64,000 nt of DNA, taken from NCBI GenBank assembly GCA_024401645.1, contig JAKSKR010000009.1, positions 1 to 64,000 on the forward strand. Reading direction: 5' to 3'. Numbering within the stretch: position 1 is the stretch's first letter; each line of letters starts with the position of its first letter. Positions 1 to 7,215 of the stretch are shown here, piece after piece. A program made the position numbers and the translations under genes. The notes under the pieces are model-generated. The model saw nothing but the letters and a program-made list of their open reading frames with translations. It did no database searches and was not told the origin of the DNA. This DNA is from Paludibacteraceae bacterium (GTDB taxonomy: Bacteria > Bacteroidota > Bacteroidia > Bacteroidales > Paludibacteraceae).

Positions 1-291
1 GGAGAGATTTTTTTTCTCTCTCAAATTAGTTTTGAATTAAATTTAAACAGTTTCTCAAAACATATTTCTACCAATCCAAAGTTATTAACAATATTACAAA
101 AATTTACCAAGTAATTAAAATACAAATCATTAAATAGAAAAGTCGAATCAAAAGCTTGCGCCATAAACAGTAACCTTGCTAAATAAATATGTTTTATATC
201 ATACTTGAAAAATTGATTTATATCAAAAAAATCGGCTAATTTGCCATCGCAAAACTTGATAAACAAAGATTAGATTCAAATACACAGCATT
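1..291. other. AT-rich leader upstream of the GH5 gene
   Basis: No credible gene is seen here. The first 25 bases hold a short GAGAGA / TCTCTC inverted repeat around a T run, which may be the end of a terminator for a gene left of the window. The rest is AT-rich leader for the GH5 gene at 292. I found no clear TAnnTTTG element close to that start. Confidence 0.4.
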
Positions 292-2184
292 ATGATTATG
301 AAGAGACTTCTACTATTACCATTCCTTGGTCTTTGTGCCATGAACGCTCAAGCAGTTCGCCAACCAATGGAAGGACGCTTTGGCATCAATAAGGTGCTAA
401 ATTCAAACAACGAAACCAAACTAGACAGCATTCGCACATTTGGCGAATGGGGCAGTTGGGTAGACAGTATGGCATTCTACAAATATGACGAACAGGGACG
501 TTTCGCTGGTGTAGAAGGCTTTAACGGCAACAGCATTAAGGTAAACAAGGTGCAGGTTAGCTACAACCCCGACGGTTCTTTCTCGTTGAAGGAAACAACC
601 TCGTACGACGGCAACACACCTTCACACATCTATACCTACAGCTACAACAAGAACAAACAGCTTACCGAAATGCAAGACGTTTCGGTTGAAGGCAAGACAA
701 CCCAACACACCAAGGTTGAATACAAGAAGAAAAAAGGCTTGCTCACCGAAATCTGCACTTCTAACGATGGTGGCGAAAACTCTACCACCATATTTAAGGA
801 TAACCAGATTCAGAGCGTAACCTATCCCGACCGCAAGGTTGAATATGAATACAACGACAAGGGCCAACTCCTTTCTATAGCTGAAACAAAAAATGGAAAG
901 AAGACCTACCTCGTTCAGAAAGAGTACATCTGCAACAACAACGGAAAGGTAACCGACCTTATTACCTACACCAAGAAGGGTGAAAAAATAGATACCCTTA
1001 AAAACAGTTTCCAGTACAATGCCGACGGCCTACTCATTCGCCGCATTCAAGGCAAGTCTTACACCGACTTTACCTACAACAACAAGGGTGAGGTGATGAT
1101 GGAAACCCAAATTGACAACGACAACATTTACGGTGCCAAGAATAAGACTTACTTCTACAACACCAAGGGTAAGAAAACCTACGAAAGACAGAACTACGAC
1201 CTCAGCCGCTACCCTAAAGGTTCGGCAGTTGCCAACTACGGCAAGCTTCAGGTTAAGAACAGCAAGCTTTGCGACAAGAACGGCACACCAGTGCAGTTGC
1301 GTGGCATGAGCACACACGGTGTACAGTGGTTCACCAACATCTATACCGATCCTAACGCCATCTCTACCCTAGTAGACAGCTGGAACATCAACGTACTTCG
1401 TATTGCAATGTACGTGCAGGAAAACGGTTACGCAACCGGTGACGTTAAGAGCGACCTTGAATGGAACACTTACATCGACAGCGTTTCTAGCCTTTGCGCT
1501 AAAAAGGGTATCTACTGCATCATCGACTGGCACATCCTTACCCCAGGCGACCCATTGGCCGACGCCAACTACAGCAAGGCAATGCAGTTCTGGAACTACA
1601 TGTCGAAGAAACACGCAAAAGATGCTCACGTTCTTTACGAAATATGTAACGAACCTAACGGCGGCGACGTAAGCTGGCCTCGCGTTCGCGAATATGGCCG
1701 CAAGATTATTGAAGCCATCCGTGAAAACGATAAGAACTCGGTTGTACTTGTAGGTACACCTGTTTGGAGCCAAGACATTGACGTTGCAGCATTGGCACAG
1801 ATTGACGACAACGACGTTATGTACACCATGCACTTCTATGCCGGCACCCACGGCAAGTCGTTCCGCCAGCGTGGCGACCGCGCAATGCAGGCACCTTACA
1901 ACGCTCCTATCTTCATCACCGAATTCGGTACAAGCGATGCTAGTGGCGACAACGGCTTCTTTAAGGATGCTACCATCGACTGGCTGACTTGGGCTAGCCA
2001 ACACAACTTAAGCTGGTGCAACTGGAGTTTTGCCGACAAGGGCGAAAGCGCAAGTGCTTTGCAGGCAGGTGCATCGAAGAACGGTTGGAACTCTCTTACC
2101 GAGTCGGGCAACCTCATCCGCTGCGTACTTCGCGACCCTAGCATGAAGTCGGTTAGAAGCTGCGTTGAAGAAAAGAAGAACTAA
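292..2184 (+). CDS. Secreted GH5 endoglucanase with N-terminal YD-like repeat region
   Basis: This is a 630-residue exported glycoside hydrolase, predicted to cut beta-1,4-glucan (cellulose or related glucan). A signal peptide covers about residues 1-22 (MIMKRLLLLPFLGLC...NAQA). Residues about 80-305 form a Tyr/Gly-rich, YD/RHS-like array with recurring Y-x-Y and N-x-x-G-x-L patterns. The catalytic domain covers about 315-615 and resembles the GH5_2 type: 'LRGMSTHGVQW' near its start, the acid/base Glu454 in 'CNEPNGG' and the nucleophile Glu544 in 'TEFGTS'. ATG at 292 and ATG at 298 are both possible starts. The gene stands alone and ends in a hairpin terminator. The GH5 assignment is firm; subfamily and substrate are inferred from motif resemblance. 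Confidence 0.9.
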   Translation: MIMKRLLLLPFLGLCAMNAQAVRQPMEGRFGINKVLNSNNETKLDSIRTFGEWGSWVDSMAFYKYDEQGRFAGVEGFNGNSIKVNKVQVSYNPDGSFSLKETTSYDGNTPSHIYTYSYNKNKQLTEMQDVSVEGKTTQHTKVEYKKKKGLLTEICTSNDGGENSTTIFKDNQIQSVTYPDRKVEYEYNDKGQLLSIAETKNGKKTYLVQKEYICNNNGKVTDLITYTKKGEKIDTLKNSFQYNADGLLIRRIQGKSYTDFTYNNKGEVMMETQIDNDNIYGAKNKTYFYNTKGKKTYERQNYDLSRYPKGSAVANYGKLQVKNSKLCDKNGTPVQLRGMSTHGVQWFTNIYTDPNAISTLVDSWNINVLRIAMYVQENGYATGDVKSDLEWNTYIDSVSSLCAKKGIYCIIDWHILTPGDPLADANYSKAMQFWNYMSKKHAKDAHVLYEICNEPNGGDVSWPRVREYGRKIIEAIRENDKNSVVLVGTPVWSQDIDVAALAQIDDNDVMYTMHFYAGTHGKSFRQRGDRAMQAPYNAPIFITEFGTSDASGDNGFFKDATIDWLTWASQHNLSWCNWSFADKGESASALQAGASKNGWNSLTESGNLIRCVLRDPSMKSVRSCVEEKKN

Positions 2185-2205
2185 TTTAGACTAATCATAA
2201 TGCTG

Positions 2206-2249
2206 AATCGGGCAGATAACCGTGATGGTGTCTGTCCGATTATTTTTTT
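2206..2249 (+). terminator. Rho-independent terminator after the GH5 gene
   Basis: An 11-bp stem (AATCGGGCAGA pairing with TCTGTCCGATT, one G-U) is followed by seven Ts, about 20 bases after the GH5 stop. Confidence 0.8.
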
Positions 2250-2290
2250 GCCTTTACGGTTGTTTCTTCTTGTCTATATCATATAAAAGG

Positions 2291-2325
2291 AAAAAGCCGT
2301 CTACAATTAAGTGGACGGCTTTTTT
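2291..2325. terminator. Hairpin terminator, copy 1
   Basis: AAAGCCGTC pairs with GACGGCTTT, flanked by A and T runs, so it can act in both directions. It lies about 80 bases past the stop of the minus-strand repeat gene and is duplicated at 3677-3711. Confidence 0.75.
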
Positions 2326-2406
2326 CATCGAAATGGACCTGACGCGTAGCCCTGCATTCAATGGGAATGTGTATGTTGCCAATTTTTACATTATCGGCTA
2401 TTGGGG

Positions 2407-3084
2407 TTAAATTACAACGTTGTTCTGATTTCTTACGTCTACCCTTGCTTTGCAATCAAGTACAGCCATTCTAATATCTTTATCAGTTCTGCGTTCAAAT
2501 GCGGTCACTCTAGCATCAACATCAGCTCTGCGTCCAAAAGCAGTTACCCTAGCATCAACATCGGTTCTACGTTCAAAGGCTGTTACTCTAGCGTCAACAT
2601 CGGCTCTGCGTTCAAAAGCAGTTACCCTAGTGTCAACATCAGTTCTACGTTCAAAGGCTGTTACTCTAGCGTCAACATCAGCTCTGCGTTCAAATGCAGT
2701 CAGTCTAGCGTCAACTTCAGCTCTGCGTTCACGAACAGCCACCCTAGCATCAACATCGGTTCTACGTTCAAAGGCTGTTACTCTAGCGTCAACTTCAGCT
2801 CTGCGTTCACGAACAGCCACCCTAGTGTCAACATCAGCTCTGCGTCCAAAAGCAGTTACCCTAGCATCAACATCAGTTCTGCGTTCAAATGCTGTTACCC
2901 TAGTGCCAACATCAGCTCTGCGTTCAAATGCTGTTACCCTAGTGTCAACATCAGCTCTGCGTTCAAATGCTACCACTTCAGCATTGTCAACACGAATTAT
3001 TTCATCAAACCTTGCTTTTGCTGCGTTAGCTACTGTTGAAAATGCGATCATTGCAATTACTGGGAAAAAGAATTTTGTTTTCAT
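2407..3084 (-). CDS. Secreted 13-residue tandem-repeat protein, copy 1
   Basis: A 225-residue protein of unknown function. A signal peptide covers about residues 1-21 (MKTKFFFPVIAMIAF...VANA). After a short linker, residues 37-218 are exactly 14 units of 13 residues with consensus VTAFERRTDVDAR, and the tail is NQNNVVI. The units alternate hydrophobic, basic and acidic positions, so a long charged helix or a repetitive scaffold is plausible, but no known domain is recognised. The minus frame is chosen because only it has a signal peptide. The 39-bp period simply leaves two plus-strand frames open as well. It sits downstream of a small secreted-protein gene (3168-3380) and both are duplicated at 3792-4662. 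Confidence 0.75.
   Translation of the reverse strand: MKTKFFFPVIAMIAFSTVANAAKARFDEIIRVDNAEVVAFERRADVDTRVTAFERRADVGTRVTAFERRTDVDARVTAFGRRADVDTRVAVRERRAEVDARVTAFERRTDVDARVAVRERRAEVDARLTAFERRADVDARVTAFERRTDVDTRVTAFERRADVDARVTAFERRTDVDARVTAFGRRADVDARVTAFERRTDKDIRMAVLDCKARVDVRNQNNVVI
2431..2976 (-). repeat. Minisatellite: 14 x 39 bp
   Basis: Fourteen in-frame 39-bp units inside the repeat gene, each coding 13 residues. Variant units occur: AVRERRAEVDAR appears twice here, and FGRR replaces FERR in some. Unit number differs from the paralogue (10), so expansion and contraction by slippage or recombination is likely. Confidence 0.9.
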
Positions 3085-3167
3085 AATGTTTAAATTTTAG
3101 TTGTTTATTAAATGTTTTGATGAATTATATTGCGTAACATTTTACGTGTCATATGTAATGATTTGTT

Positions 3168-3380
3168 TTAAAAAGGAATACGTCTTCTAATAACATCCGT
3201 GTCAAGATCCTGGCACTTCTTTGTGTCAGTGTCATCTGTAACCTCTTGCTGATCGATGCGAACGGCGTCTATTCTCTTAACGTCATAAGTTTTTGACTCT
3301 ACATTGAAAGCATTGCTAGCAAAAGTTGTAACTGAAGACATTACCAAACCAGCGACGATGATGAATTTTTTTGTTTTCAT
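3168..3380 (-). CDS. Small secreted protein, copy 1
   Basis: A 70-residue protein of unknown function with a signal peptide (MKTKKFIIVAGLVMSSVTTFA). The mature part is about 48 residues, is rich in Asp and Arg (for example 'DDTDTKK', 'DVIRRR') and has one Cys. ATG at 3380 is chosen because it gives a clean signal peptide; an upstream in-frame extension exists but lacks one. It precedes the 13-residue-repeat gene by 83 bases and is probably cotranscribed with it. A TAACTTTG element on the minus strand at 3456-3463 could be its -7 promoter box. It is nearly identical to the copy at 4438-4662. Confidence 0.7.
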   Translation of the reverse strand: MKTKKFIIVAGLVMSSVTTFASNAFNVESKTYDVKRIDAVRIDQQEVTDDTDTKKCQDLDTDVIRRRIPF

Positions 3381-3791
3381 AACACGTAAAATTTTAATTT
3401 TTAATATTAATTGTTTTTGTTGTCGCCGGATTGTTGTTTGTTCCCGTTGACGATGCAAAGTTAGGGTAAGGTTAGGGAGTGGAACGGACAGAAAAGGAAA
3501 GGTTTGCGGACAGGTTGTGAACTTCACGTTTTGTACATTTTCACAGTTTGTACATTTATTGTAATTACTTGTTTTCCTTTTTGTTAAATAGAAATTTTAG
3601 TATTTTCTTTACTATATCAAGTACAAGAATTTGAGCCTTCTGTATTTGTCGAGAGTAAAACTAAATTTAAAAAAGGAAAAAGCCGTCTACAATTAAGTGG
3701 ACGGCTTTTTCATCGAAATGGACCTGACGCGTAGCCCTGCATTCAATGGAGATGTGTATGTTGCCAATTTTTATATTATCGGCTATTGGGG
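3381..3791. other. Spacer between the duplicated pairs
   Basis: This holds the upstream region of the copy-1 pair (a minus-strand -7-like TAACTTTG at 3456-3463) and, at 3677-3711, the terminator of copy 2. I see no gene here. Confidence 0.6.
3677..3711. terminator. Hairpin terminator, copy 2
   Basis: The same AAAGCCGTC / GACGGCTTT stem as at 2291-2325, with flanking A and T runs, about 80 bases beyond the stop of the copy-2 repeat gene on the minus strand. Confidence 0.75.
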
Positions 3792-4346
3792 TTAAATTAC
3801 AACGTTGTTCTGGCTTCTAACATCCACTGTAAGTCTAGGTGTCGTAAATTCAACGTCAACCCTTGCCCTGCGTTCAAATGCAGTCATTCTAGCGTCAACA
3901 TCGGCTCTGCGTTCAAAGGCAGTCACTCTAGCGTCAACTTCAGCTCTGCGTTCACGAACAGCCACCCTAGTGTCAACATCAGCTCTGCGTCCAAAAGCAG
4001 TTACCCTAGCATCAACATCGGTTCTACGTTCAAATGCTGTTACTCTAGCGTCAACATCAGTTCTTCGTTCAAAGGCAGTCACTCTAGCGTCAACATCAGT
4101 TCTGCGTTCAAAGGCTGTTACTCTAGCGTCAACATCAGTTCTGCGTCCAAAAGCAGTTACCCTAGCATCAACATCGGTTCTGCGTTCAAAGGCAGTCACT
4201 CTAGCGTCAACATCAGTTCTGCGTTCAAAGGCTACCACTTCTGCATTGTCAACACGAATTATTTCATTATACTTTGCTTTTGCTGCGTTAGCTACTGTTG
4301 AAAATGCGATCATTGCAATTACTGGGAAAAAGAATTTTGTTTTCAT
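3792..4346 (-). CDS. Secreted 13-residue tandem-repeat protein, copy 2
   Basis: A 184-residue paralogue of the 2407-3084 protein. Its first 36 residues are nearly identical, including the signal peptide and 'EIIRVDNAE'. Ten 13-residue units (37-166) follow, then a diverged tail 'FTTPRLTVDVR' and the shared end 'SQNNVVI'. Six of the ten units end in the TDVDAR form, so this array looks more homogenised than copy 1. Function unknown. It is probably cotranscribed with the small gene at 4438-4662. Confidence 0.75.
   Translation of the reverse strand: MKTKFFFPVIAMIAFSTVANAAKAKYNEIIRVDNAEVVAFERRTDVDARVTAFERRTDVDARVTAFGRRTDVDARVTAFERRTDVDARVTAFERRTDVDARVTAFERRTDVDARVTAFGRRADVDTRVAVRERRAEVDARVTAFERRADVDARMTAFERRARVDVEFTTPRLTVDVRSQNNVVI
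3849..4238 (-). repeat. Minisatellite: 10 x 39 bp
   Basis: Ten in-frame 39-bp units in the copy-2 repeat gene, sharing unit variants with the array at 2431-2976. Confidence 0.9.
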
Positions 4347-4437
4347 AATGTTTAAATTTTAGTTGTTTTATAGAATATTAAATGTTTTGATGAATTATAT
4401 TGCGTAGCATTTTACGTGTCATATGTAATGATTTGTT

Positions 4438-4662
4438 TTAAAAAGGAATAGGGAAAAGAATACGTCTTCTAATAACATCCGTGTCAAGATCCTGGCACTT
4501 CTTTGTGTCAGTGTCATCTGTAACCTCTTGCTGATCGATGCGAACGGCGTCTATTCTCTTAACGTCATAAGTTTTTGACTCTACATTGAAAGCATTGCTA
4601 GCAAAAGTTGTAACTGAAGACATTACCAAACCAGCGACGATGATGAATTTTTTTGTTTTCAT
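4438..4662 (-). CDS. Small secreted protein, copy 2
   Basis: A 74-residue protein identical to the 3168-3380 product for residues 1-68, then ending RRRILFPIPF where the other ends RRRIPF. The change is explained by a 12-base in-frame insertion near the stop. Signal peptide as in copy 1. A minus-strand TAATTTTG at 4738-4745 is a candidate -7 element. Function unknown. Confidence 0.7.
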   Translation of the reverse strand: MKTKKFIIVAGLVMSSVTTFASNAFNVESKTYDVKRIDAVRIDQQEVTDDTDTKKCQDLDTDVIRRRILFPIPF

Positions 4663-5098
4663 AACACGTAAAATTTTAATTTTTAATATTAATTGTTTTT
4701 GTTGTCGCCGGATTGTTGTTTGTTCCCGTTGACAAGGCAAAATTACAGCAGGAATTGTGGGTGGCGCGGACAGAAAAGGAAAGGTTTACGGACAGGTTGT
4801 GAAATTCACATTTTGCACATTTTCACAGTTTGTACATTTATGTAACTTTTTAATATTCTTCCCGTTAGATATATTTCAAAAAATACATGAGTGTTTGCAG
4901 ATTTTGGAGATGATCCACTTCCTTGCCCTTGTTTGCCAAGTACGCATCACGAAAAATAAGGGGCAAGCCGAGTTTTTGCATTGGTAAGCTCATTTTTATA
5001 TAAATCGCACTCACTGTAAACTACCGTTTTTTCATTACCTTTGCAGATAGATGCTAAATATTTAATTATCTATAAATTATAAAGGGAATATTAGAAAT
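4663..5098. other. Intergenic region between divergent units
   Basis: No gene is supported; a plus-strand frame at 4757-4987 has no family features. The left part is the upstream region of the duplicated minus-strand pair. At the right, TACCTTTG at 5036-5043 is a candidate -7 element for the plus-strand deiminase gene. Confidence 0.5.
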
Positions 5099-5944
5099 AT
5101 GATTACCGATTTTGAAACCAACACCCTCTTCTTCGCCAACAGTACCAACACCGACTACCTGGCACTGAAAGATTACCTGAAGAACGAAGGGGTACAGATA
5201 TTTGAACTGGTGGGCACCAAAGACATTTGGGCAAGAGACTACATGCCCATACAGGTGAACGACAACAAGTTCGTAAAATTCGCCTACGAACCCAACTACC
5301 TGCTGAACGACACCTACCGCCACACCATTACGCCAGCAGCAACCATTGAAGACAACTGCAAGAAAATAGGCATTGACCTGGTTAGCAGCCCCATTAAGGT
5401 AGATGGTGGCAACGTTATTAAATGCGACGACGCGGTGATAATGACCGACAAGATTTTCAGCGAAAACAGCAACTACACGCCTATGCAGCTAGTAGCCGAA
5501 ATTGAACGCTTGCTAGAATGCGAAGTGCTCCTTATCCCCTTCGACAAGTACGAGGGCGTTTACGGCCACGCCGACGGCGTTTTAAGGTACCTGGGTAACA
5601 ATGAACTGCTACTTGCCGAATATGGCGACGACGACTATTTAAATGCCGTTCAGAAGGCTTTAGGCAACAAGTTCGCCTATAAGCAACTGCACATTGGTAG
5701 GTGCGACCGCAAGAACAAGGACAGGCTGTGGTCGTACATCAACTACATTCAAACCAAAAACTTCATCATCCTTCCGGCCTTGACCGAAAACGGTGAGGGA
5801 GAGGAAGATGTGGCAGCCCTTGAACAATTCCGCCAACTGTTTCCATCCTATAACAAGAAGAACTGCATTATTCAAGCATACGCCCTGCCTATACTGAAAA
5901 TGGAGGGCGGATTGCACTGCTGCTCGTGGAACGTTAAGCTTTGA
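5099..5944 (+). CDS. Agmatine deiminase family protein (PAD_porph fold)
   Basis: A 281-residue cytoplasmic enzyme of the agmatine/peptidyl-arginine deiminase family, which hydrolyses guanidino groups to release ammonia. Visible motifs are 'WARDYMP' (about residues 43-49), 'VDGGNV' (about 101-106), 'GHADGVLR' with the catalytic His (about 156), and the C-terminal 'GGLHCCSW' with the nucleophile Cys. It is shorter than usual agmatine deiminases (about 340-370 residues) and lacks their first N-terminal strand. No N-carbamoylputrescine amidase gene lies nearby, so a polyamine role is not shown by context and the substrate is open. Confidence 0.8.
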   Translation: MITDFETNTLFFANSTNTDYLALKDYLKNEGVQIFELVGTKDIWARDYMPIQVNDNKFVKFAYEPNYLLNDTYRHTITPAATIEDNCKKIGIDLVSSPIKVDGGNVIKCDDAVIMTDKIFSENSNYTPMQLVAEIERLLECEVLLIPFDKYEGVYGHADGVLRYLGNNELLLAEYGDDDYLNAVQKALGNKFAYKQLHIGRCDRKNKDRLWSYINYIQTKNFIILPALTENGEGEEDVAALEQFRQLFPSYNKKNCIIQAYALPILKMEGGLHCCSWNVKL

Positions 5945-6055
5945 AATCACCCCACAAAAACAGCCTATCTGTCCTTTTACAATCTCATTGAACATCAAAA
6001 GGACAGAAATTGCGAACTTTTATACACTTTCTTACACAATTTTCTGTTTTTTTAT

Positions 6056-6063
6056 TAATTTTG
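6056..6063 (+). promoter_or_regulatory. Candidate -7 promoter element (TAATTTTG)
   Basis: It matches the Bacteroidetes TAnnTTTG box and lies 45 bases before the SUMF1-like gene. No good TTTG element is seen at the expected -33 spacing. Confidence 0.4.
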
Positions 6064-6107
6064 GGCTGACTCAATTCTACAATTAAAAAAAACTCAAAAT
6101 AAAGACA

Positions 6108-6989
6108 ATGAAGGCTCTTGTTTTATCTGCATTGGCAGTTGGCATGCTATCGGCATGCGCCCACAAACAATCAACTTCACAAACTAACGACTCTGCAACC
6201 AATTGCACCGAGAATGCAAAGGATGGCGTGGAAAAGACCGACTCTATTACCGGTGCCACCATTAAGACATTCAACGTTGCTGGCGTTGACATTGACATGG
6301 TAAAAGTTGACGGCGGACAGTTTAAGATGGGAGCAACACCAGAACAAGGTACCAAAGATCCTGATCCGGACGAAAAGAACATACACAACGTAACCATTAG
6401 CACCTTCTACTTGGGCAAATACGAGGTTACACAGAAACTGTGGACTGCCGTAATGGGCAACAACCCATCGGTTTACACTAACGATAACGCACCAGTTGAA
6501 ATGGTTTCGTGGGAAGATTGCGAAACCTTCATCAATAAACTCAACAGCATTTCTAAACTCAACTTCCGCATGCCTACCGAGGCTGAATGGGAGTTTGCCG
6601 CACGTGGCGGCGTAAAAAGCAAGAACTACAAGTATTCGGGCTCGAACAAGCTCGACGAGGTGGGCTGGTACATTGAAGCCACTACCGACGACGAAATTGA
6701 AGGCGAACCACACGAGGTGGGTCTGAAGAAACCAAACGAAATAGGCATTTACGACATGTCGGGCAACGTTTGGGAATGGTGCCAAGACTGGTACCGCGAC
6801 CAGTATGAGGGCGACAACCTGACCGACCCTTTGGTTACCGAACCAAACAACTTGAGGGCACGCTGCTTTAGGGGCGGTAGCTGGTACGGCAACAGCGCAC
6901 GCTACTGCCGCACAGCCAACCGTAGCGGTAACTTCCCCGACTATAAGAGCCACGTTGGCGGCCTTCGCTTGGCAATCAACGACAAATAA
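6108..6989 (+). CDS. SUMF1/FGE-fold lipoprotein
   Basis: A 293-residue protein with a lipoprotein signal (lipobox LSAC, Cys at about 17), so predicted to be membrane-anchored outside the cytoplasm. Residues about 60-290 are a formylglycine-generating-enzyme-like domain: 'VDGGQFKMGAT', 'YEVTQKLWTAVMG', 'RMPTEAEWEFAARGG', 'GNVWEWCQDWY', 'RGGSW', 'GGLRLA'. Catalytic FGEs carry a Cys pair just after 'RGGS'. Here that stretch reads RGGSWYGNSARYCRTANR with a single Cys out of register, so sulfatase activation is unlikely. No sulfatase gene is nearby. A binding or structural role, as in GldK-type SUMF1 proteins, is possible. Confidence 0.85.
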   Translation: MKALVLSALAVGMLSACAHKQSTSQTNDSATNCTENAKDGVEKTDSITGATIKTFNVAGVDIDMVKVDGGQFKMGATPEQGTKDPDPDEKNIHNVTISTFYLGKYEVTQKLWTAVMGNNPSVYTNDNAPVEMVSWEDCETFINKLNSISKLNFRMPTEAEWEFAARGGVKSKNYKYSGSNKLDEVGWYIEATTDDEIEGEPHEVGLKKPNEIGIYDMSGNVWEWCQDWYRDQYEGDNLTDPLVTEPNNLRARCFRGGSWYGNSARYCRTANRSGNFPDYKSHVGGLRLAINDK

Positions 6990-7033
6990 ACAAGCCTAAA
7001 CTGCTTTTCAAGCAAAAAGTCAATACAATCACT

Positions 7034-7072
7034 CAAAGCTCCCTTCTGCACTGCCGTTGGGAGCTTTTCTTT
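7034..7072 (+). terminator. Terminator after the SUMF1-like gene
   Basis: AAGCTCCC pairs with GGGAGCTT, followed by TTCTTTT. Confidence 0.7.
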
Positions 7073-7121
7073 TGCCCAATTGCGTACCCAACAACAGCCG
7101 CTACCACACAACCCTACCACA

Positions 7122-7170
7122 AAAAAAGCCCCGAACGTCGACTGTTTACGACATTCGGGGCTTTCTATTT
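7122..7170. terminator. Hairpin terminator between convergent genes
   Basis: AAAGCCCCGAA(C)GTCG pairs with CGAC(A)TTCGGGGCTTT, with A runs left and T-rich sequence right. It lies between the convergent SUMF1-like gene and the DUF4380 gene and can serve both strands. Confidence 0.75.
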
Positions 7171-7215
7171 TCTGTTACGTCTTGTTTAAGGCCGTTTTTA
7201 GCCGTTTTAAGACAC

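Larger units (their letters stand above)
2289..3570. repeat. Tandem duplication, copy 1 (two-gene unit)
   Basis: This segment is repeated at about 3675-4850 with an offset of 1386 bases at the left end. Each copy runs, on the minus strand, from an upstream region through a 70-74 codon secreted-protein gene and a 13-residue-repeat gene to a hairpin terminator. Similarity is near-perfect in the small gene and terminator. It is broken in the promoter-proximal stretch (3455-3480 against 4735-4760) and by different numbers of 39-bp units. Boundaries are approximate, read by eye. Confidence 0.85.
3675..4850. repeat. Tandem duplication, copy 2 (two-gene unit)
   Basis: Second copy of the unit at about 2289-3570. 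It is shorter because its repeat gene has 10 units rather than 14. Its small gene carries a 4-residue longer C-terminus. Right boundary is approximate. Confidence 0.85.

Noticed and set aside
1369..2004. 211-codon minus-strand frame within the GH5 gene
   Set aside because: A shadow frame of a gene with clear catalytic motifs. The same reasoning excludes the other long frames opposite polA, the tubulin-like gene and the GH30 gene.
2401..3100. Two long plus-strand open frames across the repeat gene
   Set aside because: The 39-bp period leaves these frames open by chance. Neither has a signal peptide or a credible start, while the minus frame does. The same happens at 3786-4362.
2431..4238. Possible CRISPR array made of 39-bp repeats
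   Set aside because: Units are directly joined without spacers, stay in frame and code a 13-residue repeat after a signal peptide.
4757..4987. 76-codon plus-strand frame
   Set aside because: It lies in the upstream region of the duplicated unit, part of it matches the copy-1 non-coding DNA, and it has no family features.
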